Shown here one piece after another: positions 17,324 through 25,724 of a stretch of DNA of 64,000 nt (position 1 is its first letter; the number at the start of each line of letters is the position of its first letter). Origin of the DNA: JAJFUV01 sp964384215 (GTDB lineage: Bacteria > Acidobacteriota > Terriglobia > Bryobacterales > Bryobacteraceae); contig CAYLLB010000012.1 of NCBI GenBank assembly GCA_964384215.1, positions 1 through 64,000 on the forward strand, written 5' to 3'. The position numbers were made by a program, and so were the translations under genes. The notes beneath the pieces were generated by a model. The model was not told the origin of the DNA. It worked only from the letters and a program-made list of their open reading frames with translations, and did no database searches.

Positions 17324-18319
17324 ATGCCGGTCAACCCGCTCACGCGCCGCGAGTTCACCGCCGGAGCCGGGGGAATGGGCATGGTTGCTCCTTCCATGCT
17401 CCGCAAGGACTTCGAGCCTGTCTATTTACGTGCGGAACGGAGTGGAACGCTCGCCGGGCGTGTGCGGCAGCTATGGTCGATCTATCGCAACTGCCGGTTG
17501 TGCCCGCGCCAGTGCGGCGTGAACCGGTTGAAAGGCGAGACCGGCGTCTGCCGTTCCACGTCGCGCGCCAAGGTCTACTCCGCGCACGCGCACTTTGGCG
17601 AAGAGCGCCCACTGGTGGGCCGCGGCGGCTCCGGCACCATCTTTTTCAGCAATTGCAACCTGCTGTGCCAGTTTTGCCAGAACTGGGAGATCAACCACCG
17701 CGGCGACGGCTCCTACGTGAGCGACGAGCAGATCGGCCGCCTGATGGTCGATCTGCAAAACGCCGGTTGCCACAACATCAACTTCGTCACGCCTACGCAC
17801 ATCGTGCCGAACATCATGAACGGCCTGCGCGCGGCCATTGCCAGGGGCCTGCGGGTCCCGCTGGTGTACAACTGCGGCGGCTACGAATCGCTCGAGGTCA
17901 TCAAGCTGCTCGATGGCATCGTGGATATTTACCTGCCCGACTTCAAGTACACGGATGGGAAGATGTCGGAGAAGTACTCTTCGGGCGCCGCGGATTATCC
18001 GGAAGCGGCAACGGCGGCTATCGAAGAGATGCACCGGCAGGTGGGAGAGTTGGTGGTGGATGAGCGCGGCATCGCCCTTCGCGGGCTCATCATCCGCCAC
18101 CTGGTGCTGCCGCAGAATATCGCCGGAACCGACAAGTTCGTCGCCTGGGTAGCCTCGAAACTGACCCGCTCGACGTATGTGAACATCATGGCGCAGTACC
18201 GGCCGGAGCATAACGCGCACCGCTACCCCGAGCTTAGCCGCCGGATCAGTTCCGCCGAGTACCGGCAGGCTCTCGATTGGGCCCGCGATGCCGGCCTAAC
18301 GCGCCTGGATAGCAGGTAG
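17324..18319 (+). CDS. Radical SAM protein of the PflX type (COG1313-like) with a twin-arginine N-terminus
   Basis: A 331-residue protein. Four cysteines near residues 57-76 (NCRLCPRQC, then GVC) form a likely accessory metal site. C111-x3-C115-x2-C118 in CNLLCQFCQN is the radical SAM [4Fe-4S] motif. The arrangement is that of PflA/PflX-like proteins, whose substrates are mostly unknown. The N-terminus LTRREFTAGAGGMGM looks like a twin-arginine leader, which is odd because radical SAM enzymes need cytoplasmic reductant and SAM. It sits between two TAT-leader glycosidase genes. The function is unknown; modification of a neighbouring enzyme is only a guess. Confidence 0.8.
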   Translation: MPVNPLTRREFTAGAGGMGMVAPSMLRKDFEPVYLRAERSGTLAGRVRQLWSIYRNCRLCPRQCGVNRLKGETGVCRSTSRAKVYSAHAHFGEERPLVGRGGSGTIFFSNCNLLCQFCQNWEINHRGDGSYVSDEQIGRLMVDLQNAGCHNINFVTPTHIVPNIMNGLRAAIARGLRVPLVYNCGGYESLEVIKLLDGIVDIYLPDFKYTDGKMSEKYSSGAADYPEAATAAIEEMHRQVGELVVDERGIALRGLIIRHLVLPQNIAGTDKFVAWVASKLTRSTYVNIMAQYRPEHNAHRYPELSRRISSAEYRQALDWARDAGLTRLDSR

Positions 18320-18332
18320 ACTAACCTCTAGC

Positions 18333-20966
18333 ATGAAACCGAAAAACGGATTCTCACGCCGCGCTTTCATCGCGGAAGCGGCGGTCTTGCCGGTGGCGCA
18401 GCCTGGCGTTGCGCAGCCGCGGGCTGCGGCCTCCTCCTACCCACGCCGCTTCACCGGCCGCGCGTTGAGCCAGATCGCGTTCCCGCTGGGCGGTGTCTGC
18501 GCGGGCAGCGTTTCGCTCGGCGGCCGCGGCCAGTTGCGCGACTGGGAGATTTTCAACCGCGCGCACAAAGGCAACGCGCCGCAATATTGTTTCGCGTCGA
18601 TCTGGGCGAAGTCCGCAGCCAGCGCGCCGGTGGCGCGTATTTTGGAAGCCCGCTTCCAGCCACCCTACGGCGGCTCGTCGGGCCTGGGATACCGCAACGC
18701 TCCGGGATTGCCGCGCCTGGAATCGGCAAGTTTCACGGGAGAGTATCCCATCGCACGTGTCGCGTTTCACGATCGCGAATTGCCGGTGCGCGTTTCGCTC
18801 GAAGCGTTTTCGCCCTTCGTTCCACTGGACGAGGAGGCATCGGGGCTTCCTGTCGCCATCTTGCGCTATCGGGTGAAGAACGCCAGCCGCGCGGCGGCCA
18901 CCGTCTCCATCGCGTACTCGTTGCGTAATCCGGTGGGTGAGGCCGGCCGCACCAGCGACTACCGCAGCGAGTCGAATCTCGCCGGACTGTTCATGCACAA
19001 CCCGTTTCTCGCCGCGACCGACCCTCTCAAGGGCAGCATGGCTCTCGGCCTGCTGGATGCCGCCGGCGGCGAGCTGACCCGCCTGCGCGGATGGCCGCTC
19101 GAGATGTGGGGGTGGACGCCCGCGCTGCTGTTCTGGGACGATTTTTCGACCGACGGACGGTTGGGACCGGAGACGCCCAAGCTCGATGCCACAGGCTCGA
19201 TTTGCCTGAGCCGGGAGATTGCCCCGGAAGCCGAAGCCACTTACACGTTCGTACTCGCCTGGCATTTCCCGAACCGTACGCCGGCCAGATGCGGCTGGTC
19301 CGCGCCCGAAGGTCTCGAGAACACCGTCATTGGCAATCATTACTGCACGCGCTTCAAAGACGCCTGGGACGCGGCGCGCCACTTGGCCGCGAACCTGCCG
19401 GATCTCGAGCGCCGGACCAGGGCTTTCATGAAAGCCGTGCGAGAGAGCACGCTGCCCGCGGAGGTGGTCGACGCCGCCATGAGCAATCTCTCCACGCTGG
19501 CAGCGACCACTTCCTTCCGCACCGCCGATGGCCGGTTCCACGGTTTTGAAGGAACCAACGATCAGGGCGGATGCTGCTTCGGCAGTTGCACACACGTCTG
19601 GAACTACGAGACCGCCACGGACTTCCTCTTTCCGGCTCTTGCGCGCAGCCGCCGCGAGGCGTCGTTCACCTACCTCACGGCCGAAAACGGCCAGATGTAT
19701 TTCCGCGAGCCGCTGCCCTTCCGTCCGCCCGAGAAAGCGACGGCTGCCGCCGACGGGCAGATGGGGCAGATCGTCAAGCTGTACCTGGACTGGCAGCTCT
19801 CCGGCGACGGCGCCTGGCTGCGCAAGCTTTGGCCCGCGGCCAAGCGAGCGCTCGCCTTTGCGTGGATTGCTGGCGGCTGGGACGGCGACCGCGACGGCGT
19901 CATGGAAGGCGTGCAGCACAACACCTACGACGTCGAGTTCTTCGGACCCAATCCCCTGTGCGGCATCTGGTATCTAGCCGCGTTGCGGGCCAGTGAAGAG
20001 ATGGCGCGCGCGGTCGGCGAGGATTCGTTCGCCGCCGAATGCCGGCGCCTATTTGAGAGCGGCAGCCGCTGGTTCGACGCGAACCTGTTCCAAGGCGAGT
20101 ACTACATCCAGAAGATCCGCGGCGTAGCCAAAGACCAGATCGCCAAGGGCACCGGCGGGGGAAGCACGGCTGATACCACCAAGCCCGATTTTCAGCTCGG
20201 CGAAGGGTGCCTGGTGGATCAGCTTGTGGGGCAGTATCTGGCGACGGTGGCGGGGCTCGGCCCGTTGCTGAACGTGGAGAACATCCGGAAAACCGCGCGC
20301 TCGATCTGGAAGTACAACTTCAAGAAAGATCTCTTCCATCATCAGGCCGTGCAGCGCGTGTATGCGCTCAATGACGAAGCCGGGCTGGTGATCTGCGATT
20401 ACGGTTCGGGCAAACGCCCGCGCATTCCGTTCCCTTACTTCGCCGAGTTGATGACCGGCTTTGAGTACTCCGCCGCGATTCTCATGCTGCAGGAAGGCAT
20501 GGTGAACGAAGGGCTCGAAGCGATCGCCGCCATACGCCGCCGCTACGACGGAGAACGCCGCAACCCCTGGGACGAAGCCGAGTGCGGCCACCACTACGCA
20601 CGGGCCATGGCGAGCTGGTCGGCTATAGTCGCGCTCTCGGGGTTCCAATACTCCGGCGTTACGAAATCACTGACCCTGAAGCCACTCGTCAACCAGGAGG
20701 CATTCCGGAGCTTCTGGTCCGCTCCTTCGGGTTGGGGCTCGTTCGAGCAGAAGAAGACGGCCGGCGGGTATCGCGTCGCCGTCGCTGTGGCCGAAGGCAC
20801 GCTGTCATGCCGCTCGATCGCCTTGGGGCTGAAAGCCACCAAGTGCGCCGCTAGGCTGGGCGGAAGGGAAGTGCCCTGCACGGCGAGAGCGTCGAAGATT
20901 GCTTTCGCCGATGAGATTCAGATCCAAGCGGGAAAGCCCCTGGACGTTACGATCAGTGTTGGGTAA
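18333..20966 (+). CDS. TAT-exported GH116-family glycosidase (glucosylceramidase/beta-glucosidase-like)
   Basis: An 877-residue protein. Residues 1-33 contain SRRAFIAEAAVLPVA, a twin-arginine leader. The N-terminal half is the beta-rich GBA2_N domain (FPLGGVCAGSVSLGGRGQLRDW). The C-terminal half is the (alpha/alpha)6 barrel, with GGCCFGSCTHVWNYE, DGVMEGVQHNTYDVEFFG and CGHHYARAMASWS. In GH116 the catalytic glutamate and aspartate lie in regions like these; exact assignment needs an alignment. It probably removes beta-linked glucose or xylose from glycans or glycolipids in the periplasm. It lies 13 bases after the radical SAM gene. Confidence 0.82.
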   Translation: MKPKNGFSRRAFIAEAAVLPVAQPGVAQPRAAASSYPRRFTGRALSQIAFPLGGVCAGSVSLGGRGQLRDWEIFNRAHKGNAPQYCFASIWAKSAASAPVARILEARFQPPYGGSSGLGYRNAPGLPRLESASFTGEYPIARVAFHDRELPVRVSLEAFSPFVPLDEEASGLPVAILRYRVKNASRAAATVSIAYSLRNPVGEAGRTSDYRSESNLAGLFMHNPFLAATDPLKGSMALGLLDAAGGELTRLRGWPLEMWGWTPALLFWDDFSTDGRLGPETPKLDATGSICLSREIAPEAEATYTFVLAWHFPNRTPARCGWSAPEGLENTVIGNHYCTRFKDAWDAARHLAANLPDLERRTRAFMKAVRESTLPAEVVDAAMSNLSTLAATTSFRTADGRFHGFEGTNDQGGCCFGSCTHVWNYETATDFLFPALARSRREASFTYLTAENGQMYFREPLPFRPPEKATAAADGQMGQIVKLYLDWQLSGDGAWLRKLWPAAKRALAFAWIAGGWDGDRDGVMEGVQHNTYDVEFFGPNPLCGIWYLAALRASEEMARAVGEDSFAAECRRLFESGSRWFDANLFQGEYYIQKIRGVAKDQIAKGTGGGSTADTTKPDFQLGEGCLVDQLVGQYLATVAGLGPLLNVENIRKTARSIWKYNFKKDLFHHQAVQRVYALNDEAGLVICDYGSGKRPRIPFPYFAELMTGFEYSAAILMLQEGMVNEGLEAIAAIRRRYDGERRNPWDEAECGHHYARAMASWSAIVALSGFQYSGVTKSLTLKPLVNQEAFRSFWSAPSGWGSFEQKKTAGGYRVAVAVAEGTLSCRSIALGLKATKCAARLGGREVPCTARASKIAFADEIQIQAGKPLDVTISVG

Positions 20967-21247
20967 ATCAGTCCAGCTCAAACCTCAATTCACTGATGAT
21001 CCGGGCTGGTTCCACCCGAACTGCAGTTTCGCCCTACTTCCGTCCCGCTTTCATCCATTCCTGGTTGATGCGCGCGACAGTCAAGGCTCGTTTTCGCTCG
21101 CAGAACCCGTACGGGGTTCCGGGCGATCTTTCCGGAAACTTGGCCGATGCGCCGCGGCGGGCGTGCTATGTGAACATGCGGGCGCCGCCTATCCGTTCCT
21201 TTACGGCGGAGCGATGGCTTTTTTTCGAGCCTGCTGCTGGCGGTGGT
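20967..21247. other. Intergenic spacer between convergent genes
   Basis: 281 bases between the GH116 gene and nth, which face each other. I see no gene, tRNA, clear hairpin-plus-U terminator or repeat. It is the longest non-coding stretch in the window. Confidence 0.6.
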
Positions 21248-21913
21248 CTAAATGCTCTTGTCTTTCGCGTAGCAGATTGGCGAAATGGGGCAGGCGGCAC
21301 AGTTCGGTTTGCGCGCCGAACACAGACTGCGCCCGTGCAGGATCAACTGGTGCGAAACCAGGATCCACTTCTCCTGCGGGATAATCGCCATCAGGTCGCG
21401 CTCGATCTTCTCCGGCGTTTTCTCCTTGCTGAGATCGAGTCGGCCGGCGAGCCGCTGCACGTGCGTATCCACCACAATGCCGCTCGCGATGCCGTAAGCC
21501 GTCCCGAGCACTACGTTGGCGGTCTTGCGGGCCACGCCGGGCACGGTGAGCAGTTCTTCCATGGTGCGCGGCACCTTGCCGCCGAAGTCCGCCATGATCT
21601 TTTTCGCCGCTCCGATCACGGACTTGGCCTTGTTGTTGAAAAAGCCCGTCGAGCGAATGTCCGCTGCGAGTTCTGCCTGGCTGACGGCGGCGAAGTCGCG
21701 GATGGCCGGATACTTGGCGAACAGGCCCGGAGTCACCTCATTCACGCGCTTATCGGTGCATTGCGCCGAAAGGATGGTGGCCACCAGCAACTGCCAGGCA
21801 TTCTTGTGGTTGAGCGCGCAGGTGGCATCGGGATAGAGCGCGTCCAGGTGCTTCAGGATCTGCGCCACGCGCTGTTTGCGCTCAGCGGCGGTCTTCGGTT
21901 TTGCGCCCGTCAT
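21248..21913 (-). CDS. nth: Endonuclease III
   Basis: A 221-residue DNA glycosylase/AP lyase that removes oxidised pyrimidines. The helix-hairpin-helix LLTVPGVARKTAN contains catalytic K130, and D149 lies in VVDTHVQRL. The C-terminal cluster motif is C198-x6-C205-x2-C208-x5-C214, a complete [4Fe-4S] site. Length is normal. Its start is 1 base after the hemQ stop, so the two share a transcript. Confidence 0.95.
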   Translation of the reverse strand: MTGAKPKTAAERKQRVAQILKHLDALYPDATCALNHKNAWQLLVATILSAQCTDKRVNEVTPGLFAKYPAIRDFAAVSQAELAADIRSTGFFNNKAKSVIGAAKKIMADFGGKVPRTMEELLTVPGVARKTANVVLGTAYGIASGIVVDTHVQRLAGRLDLSKEKTPEKIERDLMAIIPQEKWILVSHQLILHGRSLCSARKPNCAACPISPICYAKDKSI

Positions 21914-21914
21914 C

Positions 21915-22622
21915 TTAGCCCAGATTGTCCAACAGCTCAGGCACCTTCTTCAAGATGCCCGTGAAGATGGGCGTGTCGCGCACGGTGTACTTGCTCGCGT
22001 CGGTCTCGCGCAACTCCATTACCAGGTCGACGAAATCCTCGGGGTAGTCGCTCTCGAACGCCACCACGAAATCCTGGTCGTCGAGGCCAAAAGAGTAAGT
22101 GGTATTGAGCTTCACGCGCGGGTACTTGTGCCCTACCACGATGTGCTCGTTCATCATACCCTGGCGGGTGGGCAGGTTGAGCAGGTACCACTCGCGGGTC
22201 TTCACGAACGGGTAGATGAAGATGTACTTGAAGCGGCCGGGAACCAGCGTGCCGCGCGAATCGGTTTGCCCTTCGTGCTCGTGACCGATCAGGTACGTGG
22301 AGCGCTTGGTCATGGAGAGGAACGAGTACCTGGCCTCGAGATACTTGCCCATGGCGGTGCGGTTGATCTCGGCTACCATCTGCTCCAGGTCTTCGAGCGC
22401 GTAGCAGATGCGCCACAGGATGATGTCCACGTCGGCGCGGATGCCTACGGTCGAATACGGCAGGATCATCATGCGGTTCTCGATCTGCCACCGAGCGATG
22501 GTTGCCGCGAGTTCCTCGCGCCCCGCCTTCTTCTGCTCTTCCGGCAGGTGGCGCCAGGCCGGGTTCAGCTTGTAGCCGAGGAAGTTGACAAACTGCCGCT
22601 TCGGTTCGCTCTTTTCGGACAT
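21915..22622 (-). CDS. hemQ: Coproheme decarboxylase HemQ (chlorite dismutase-like fold)
   Basis: A 235-residue dimeric alpha/beta-barrel protein. IYPFVKTREWYLL carries the catalytic-type tyrosine Y137 and K141, and RQGMMNEH supplies a probable proximal histidine (H160). NTTYSFGLDDQDFVVAFE is strongly conserved in HemQ. It converts coproheme III to heme b in the coproporphyrin-dependent pathway. True chlorite dismutases share the fold, but these surroundings and motifs favour HemQ. It is the first gene of a two-gene unit with nth and divergent from the gene at 22658, with 35 bases between. Confidence 0.88.
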   Translation of the reverse strand: MSEKSEPKRQFVNFLGYKLNPAWRHLPEEQKKAGREELAATIARWQIENRMMILPYSTVGIRADVDIILWRICYALEDLEQMVAEINRTAMGKYLEARYSFLSMTKRSTYLIGHEHEGQTDSRGTLVPGRFKYIFIYPFVKTREWYLLNLPTRQGMMNEHIVVGHKYPRVKLNTTYSFGLDDQDFVVAFESDYPEDFVDLVMELRETDASKYTVRDTPIFTGILKKVPELLDNLG

Positions 22623-22657
22623 GTTGATTTCCAGCGGAAGGCCCCCAGTCGACTAAC

Positions 22658-24151
22658 ATGGTAGCATTGCGCGCGAAATACATCGTCGTTGCGGCCGCGG
22701 TGGCGGCATTTGGCGCATGCCTGGCGTCTTCCTTTCACTTTGATGATTACGCCATACTTTCCGATCCAGTTCTTACGTCTCCGAGCGGCTGGTGGCAGGT
22801 CTGGCAACCGTTGCAGACCCGCCCGCTGACTTACTTCACCTTCTGGCTGAACTACCAGTTGGGCGGCGCGAACCCGGCCGGCTACCACCTTGTAAACCTG
22901 CTACTGCACCTGGGCGCGGTGCTGATGCTGGTGCGCGTTTTGCGCAGGTGTCTGCCGGATACGGCAGTGCTGGCGGCGGCGTCATTGTTCGCGCTGCATC
23001 CGATCCAGGCCGAGCCCGTGCTTTACGTCTTCGCCCGCGCCACGCTGCTGGCCACGCTGCTGTGCCTGGCTTCGTTCGACGCCTGGTTGCGGGAGAAGCG
23101 CCGGCTGGCGGCCGGGTGGTTCGCGCTGGCGCTCGCAGCGAAGGAGGAGTGCGTGGCGTTTCCGCTGGTGCTCCTGCTGATGCACGTGATGGAACGCCGC
23201 AACGTGCGCGAGCGGTGGCCCATCGCCGGGATGCTGGCCCTCTCGCTCGCTTCCGGCCTGCGCGTGTTCGCCGCCTTGCGCGCGCATCCGGACGCGCCTG
23301 CCGGGGCGCAGGCGGGAGTCAGCGTGCTCGATTATCTTTCGGCGCAGGGCCCTGTGATTTTGCGCTATTTGCGGCTGCTGGTGATACCCGCCGGGTTCAC
23401 AGTGGATCCGGATATCGCAATCCCTTCTGCTGCCGTAGCGCTGGCAGCATGGGTAGTGCTTGCGGCCGCGACCATCGCGCTCGCCTTCCGGCTTCGCGGC
23501 AGCCCGTACGCTTTCTGGGTTCTTGCGGGATTCATCCTGCTCGCGCCGAGTTCCTCCATCTTCCCGGCGCAGGATCTTGCCGCCGACCGGCGCATGTACC
23601 TGCCGGTGGTGGCCTTCTCGGCGGCCTTGGGTTTGCTCGCCGCGCGCCTGGACCGGCGCGTGGTGGCCGGCTTTGCCGCCATCCTGGCATTGCTGAGTTT
23701 CGAGCGCACCATGGTGTGGATGTCGGAGGAATCCCTCTGGGAGGAAGCGGTCCGAAGGGCGCCCGCGAAGATCCGCCCTAAGATCCAACTCGCGCGTGCC
23801 GTCGCGCCGCCGCGCGCCATCGAATTGCTCAACGAAGCAAAGCGCCTGGCGCCCGAAAATGCCAATGTAGCCACCGAACTCGGCCGCGCGCTGCTCGCCG
23901 CGGGCCGTCCCGCGGAGGCGCTGGGCGAATTCGGGCGCGCCCTGGCGCTCGAGCCGGCCAGCGCGCGCGCCATCAATAACCGTGGCGTTGCGCTAATGGC
24001 CCTGGGTCAGAACGATGCTGCGAGGCAGGATTTCGAGCGCGCGCTGAGGGTCGATCCGTGCCAGCCCGACGCACGCGCGAATCTGCAGCAGATGGGCGTT
24101 ACTCCGCCCCTGGGCCCGGGTTGCCGCGGCGTAGTGGCTCACGCTCAGTAG
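22658..24151 (+). CDS. Integral membrane GT-C glycosyltransferase-like protein with C-terminal TPRs (TMTC-like)
   Basis: A 497-residue protein. Residues about 1-370 are multi-spanning, with the acidic FHFDDYAIL after the first helix, as in GT-C enzymes that use polyprenyl-linked sugars. HPIQAEPVLYVFARATLL resembles the conserved loop of TMTC O-mannosyltransferases. Residues about 385-475 form two to three TPR units (ATELGRALLAAGRPAEAL, NNRGVALMALGQNDAA). The likely role is transfer of a sugar to exported proteins or lipids; the substrate is unknown. It ends 7 bases before the convergent zinc-ribbon gene. Confidence 0.65.
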   Translation: MVALRAKYIVVAAAVAAFGACLASSFHFDDYAILSDPVLTSPSGWWQVWQPLQTRPLTYFTFWLNYQLGGANPAGYHLVNLLLHLGAVLMLVRVLRRCLPDTAVLAAASLFALHPIQAEPVLYVFARATLLATLLCLASFDAWLREKRRLAAGWFALALAAKEECVAFPLVLLLMHVMERRNVRERWPIAGMLALSLASGLRVFAALRAHPDAPAGAQAGVSVLDYLSAQGPVILRYLRLLVIPAGFTVDPDIAIPSAAVALAAWVVLAAATIALAFRLRGSPYAFWVLAGFILLAPSSSIFPAQDLAADRRMYLPVVAFSAALGLLAARLDRRVVAGFAAILALLSFERTMVWMSEESLWEEAVRRAPAKIRPKIQLARAVAPPRAIELLNEAKRLAPENANVATELGRALLAAGRPAEALGEFGRALALEPASARAINNRGVALMALGQNDAARQDFERALRVDPCQPDARANLQQMGVTPPLGPGCRGVVAHAQ

Positions 24152-24158
24152 ACGCCCA

Positions 24159-24794
24159 TCAATCGACTTTGGGCGACGTAAGTTCCAGACTGGCGTCCAG
24201 GAACTGCCAGTCCGGCAGTTCGTAGGCGCGCATGGAGGAGCGGACCGTGGCCTTGAGTTCCTTCGACTCGTATGGTCCTAGCGAAGGCAGTTTGAACTCG
24301 AAGCTTGCCAGCGGCGTCTGGTCGGGCTTGGCGCCTCTGGGCTTCAACGTGAGCGTACCTCCGAGATTGGCGATGTCGGCGCCCGAGTGGTTCACCACCA
24401 GGAATGTGACCTGAGCCTTCTGCGAGGCGTCTTCCGTGATGCGGATGCCGGTGACCTCGATGTATTTCCACAGCGGATGGCGCTTGATGACCGGAACGGC
24501 GGCGGCCTGCTCAGCCGGCGCTGCGGCCGGTTTTGAGCCGCGCGTCAACAGGTAAAACGACATGCCCAAACTCACCAGCACCAAGGCCACAAGCACCGTG
24601 AGCGCCCAGTTCGGCACGGGGAACGTCTTGGTGGCCCGGCTCGGGGATACCGCCGGCGCGGCAGGAACAGGCGTGGGGGCAGCGGGGGGTGCGGCAGGTG
24701 AAGCCGGACTCGGGCTTGCACTGGCGCAGTTAGGGCACTCAGAGTACGACGGCGGCACTTCACAGCCGCATTTGGGACAGATCCACGTGAACAT
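24159..24794 (-). CDS. Zinc-ribbon, single-membrane-span protein of unknown function
   Basis: A 211-residue protein. The N-terminus has a two-CxxC zinc ribbon (ICPKCGCEV, ECPNCASA), then a Pro/Ala linker, one hydrophobic helix (WALTVLVALVLVSLGMSF) and a beta-rich domain resembling FxLYD/DUF-type folds (VTFLVVNHSGADI). Such proteins sit in the inner membrane with the ribbon inside and the beta domain outside. I start at the ATG at 24794, preceded by AGGGAAG; an upstream in-frame extension lacks a plausible ribosome site. I do not recognise a specific function. Confidence 0.65.
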   Translation of the reverse strand: MFTWICPKCGCEVPPSYSECPNCASASPSPASPAAPPAAPTPVPAAPAVSPSRATKTFPVPNWALTVLVALVLVSLGMSFYLLTRGSKPAAAPAEQAAAVPVIKRHPLWKYIEVTGIRITEDASQKAQVTFLVVNHSGADIANLGGTLTLKPRGAKPDQTPLASFEFKLPSLGPYESKELKATVRSSMRAYELPDWQFLDASLELTSPKVD

Positions 24795-24882
24795 TGTCTT
24801 CCCTTTCCTCCACTTTACCGCAGCCTCGGCTTCGCTCCCGCACGGCCACTTTTTTCTGGAAGAGGAAGGCCGTATGAGGCAA

Positions 24883-24888
24883 TATACT
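24883..24888 (+). promoter_or_regulatory. Candidate -10 element TATACT for the NadD-like gene
   Basis: TATACT ends 8 bases before the ATG at 24897, which would place transcription start at the start codon. No Shine-Dalgarno lies within 12 bases of the ATG, and the -35 region is poor. Confidence 0.4.
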
Positions 24889-24896
24889 ATGTAGCC

Positions 24897-25520
24897 ATGG
24901 AATTTTTCCGGCGCGCCCGGGTTCAAACCGCCACCCTGGGGATCCTGCCCGGAACTTTCAACCCACCCACGCGCGCGCACTTCGCGCTGGTCCGCGCGGC
25001 GGCTCCGCGCATCGACGAGGCCCTGTTCGTGCTGCCGCGCTCGTTTCCGCACAAGCGTTACGAGGGTGCCACCTTCGAAGACCGTGTGAAGATGCTGGAG
25101 ACTGCCGCCGCCGCGCTGCTTGGCAACCTCCCCTATTCGATCGCTTCCACCGAAGGCGGGTTGTTCATCGAAATAGCGCGCGAATGCCGTGAGGCGTACG
25201 GCCCCGGGGTCCGCTTACTGTTCCTGTGCGGAAAGGACGCCGCCGAGCGCGCCGCGAACTGGGACTATGGACAGCCCGGCGCCTTCGCCGAGATGCTGAA
25301 CGAATTCGAACTGGTAGTCTTCCCGCGGCAGGGCGCTTACAAGCCGCCCCTCGAGTTGCGCCAGCGCATCCACGTCCTGCCGCTCGACGCCAGTTGCGAC
25401 GGGATTTCTTCCACTAAGGTGCGCGAACGCATTATCCGGGGCGGGAGGTGGGAGCACTTGGTTCCAGCCGCGATCTCCAGCATGGTGAGGCAGGTCTACG
25501 GCCGTGTCCCATCCGTGTAA
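24897..25520 (+). CDS. nadD: Nicotinate-nucleotide adenylyltransferase-like nucleotidyltransferase
   Basis: A 207-residue nucleotidyltransferase-fold protein. GILPGTFNPPTRAH is the N-terminal ATP-binding motif and GISSTKVRERI the C-terminal one. These match the NadD/NMNAT family, which makes NAD precursors. The usual HxGH is TRAH here, so the first histidine is Thr and the glycine is Ala; phosphopantetheine adenylyltransferases also use Thr there. It may be a diverged NadD or a related enzyme. It stands alone between divergent and downstream genes. Confidence 0.65.
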   Translation: MEFFRRARVQTATLGILPGTFNPPTRAHFALVRAAAPRIDEALFVLPRSFPHKRYEGATFEDRVKMLETAAAALLGNLPYSIASTEGGLFIEIARECREAYGPGVRLLFLCGKDAAERAANWDYGQPGAFAEMLNEFELVVFPRQGAYKPPLELRQRIHVLPLDASCDGISSTKVRERIIRGGRWEHLVPAAISSMVRQVYGRVPSV

Positions 25521-25724
25521 CTCATTGTCGGCAAAAGGGTAAATGCCGGATCTTCGATCCCGTTCACCCCTGGAAATTCCCCATACGCCCACCAAAAGGT
25601 ACCATTCAGCAAAATGCCGTAGTCCCACCGGAAGTTGTTGACTATACTGGCTACAACAAGGGCTGGCTGTTCTCTGGGTATGGATTGCCGGGGTTGATTT
25701 AGATAAGAGGAGGAGTTCTCTACC
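25521..25724. other. Upstream region of the Tes-like gene
   Basis: 204 bases without a gene. An inverted repeat TTGTTG-N13-CAACAA lies at 25635-25659, and a strong Shine-Dalgarno AGGAGGAG ends about 9 bases before the GTG at 25725. The spacing suggests this gene has its own promoter. Confidence 0.5.
25635..25659 (+). promoter_or_regulatory. Inverted repeat TTGTTG-N13-CAACAA, possible operator
   Basis: Perfect 6-base half-sites centred 78 bases before the Tes-like start. TTGACT inside it could serve as a -35, so a bound regulator would block or help polymerase. No regulator is assigned. Confidence 0.35.
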
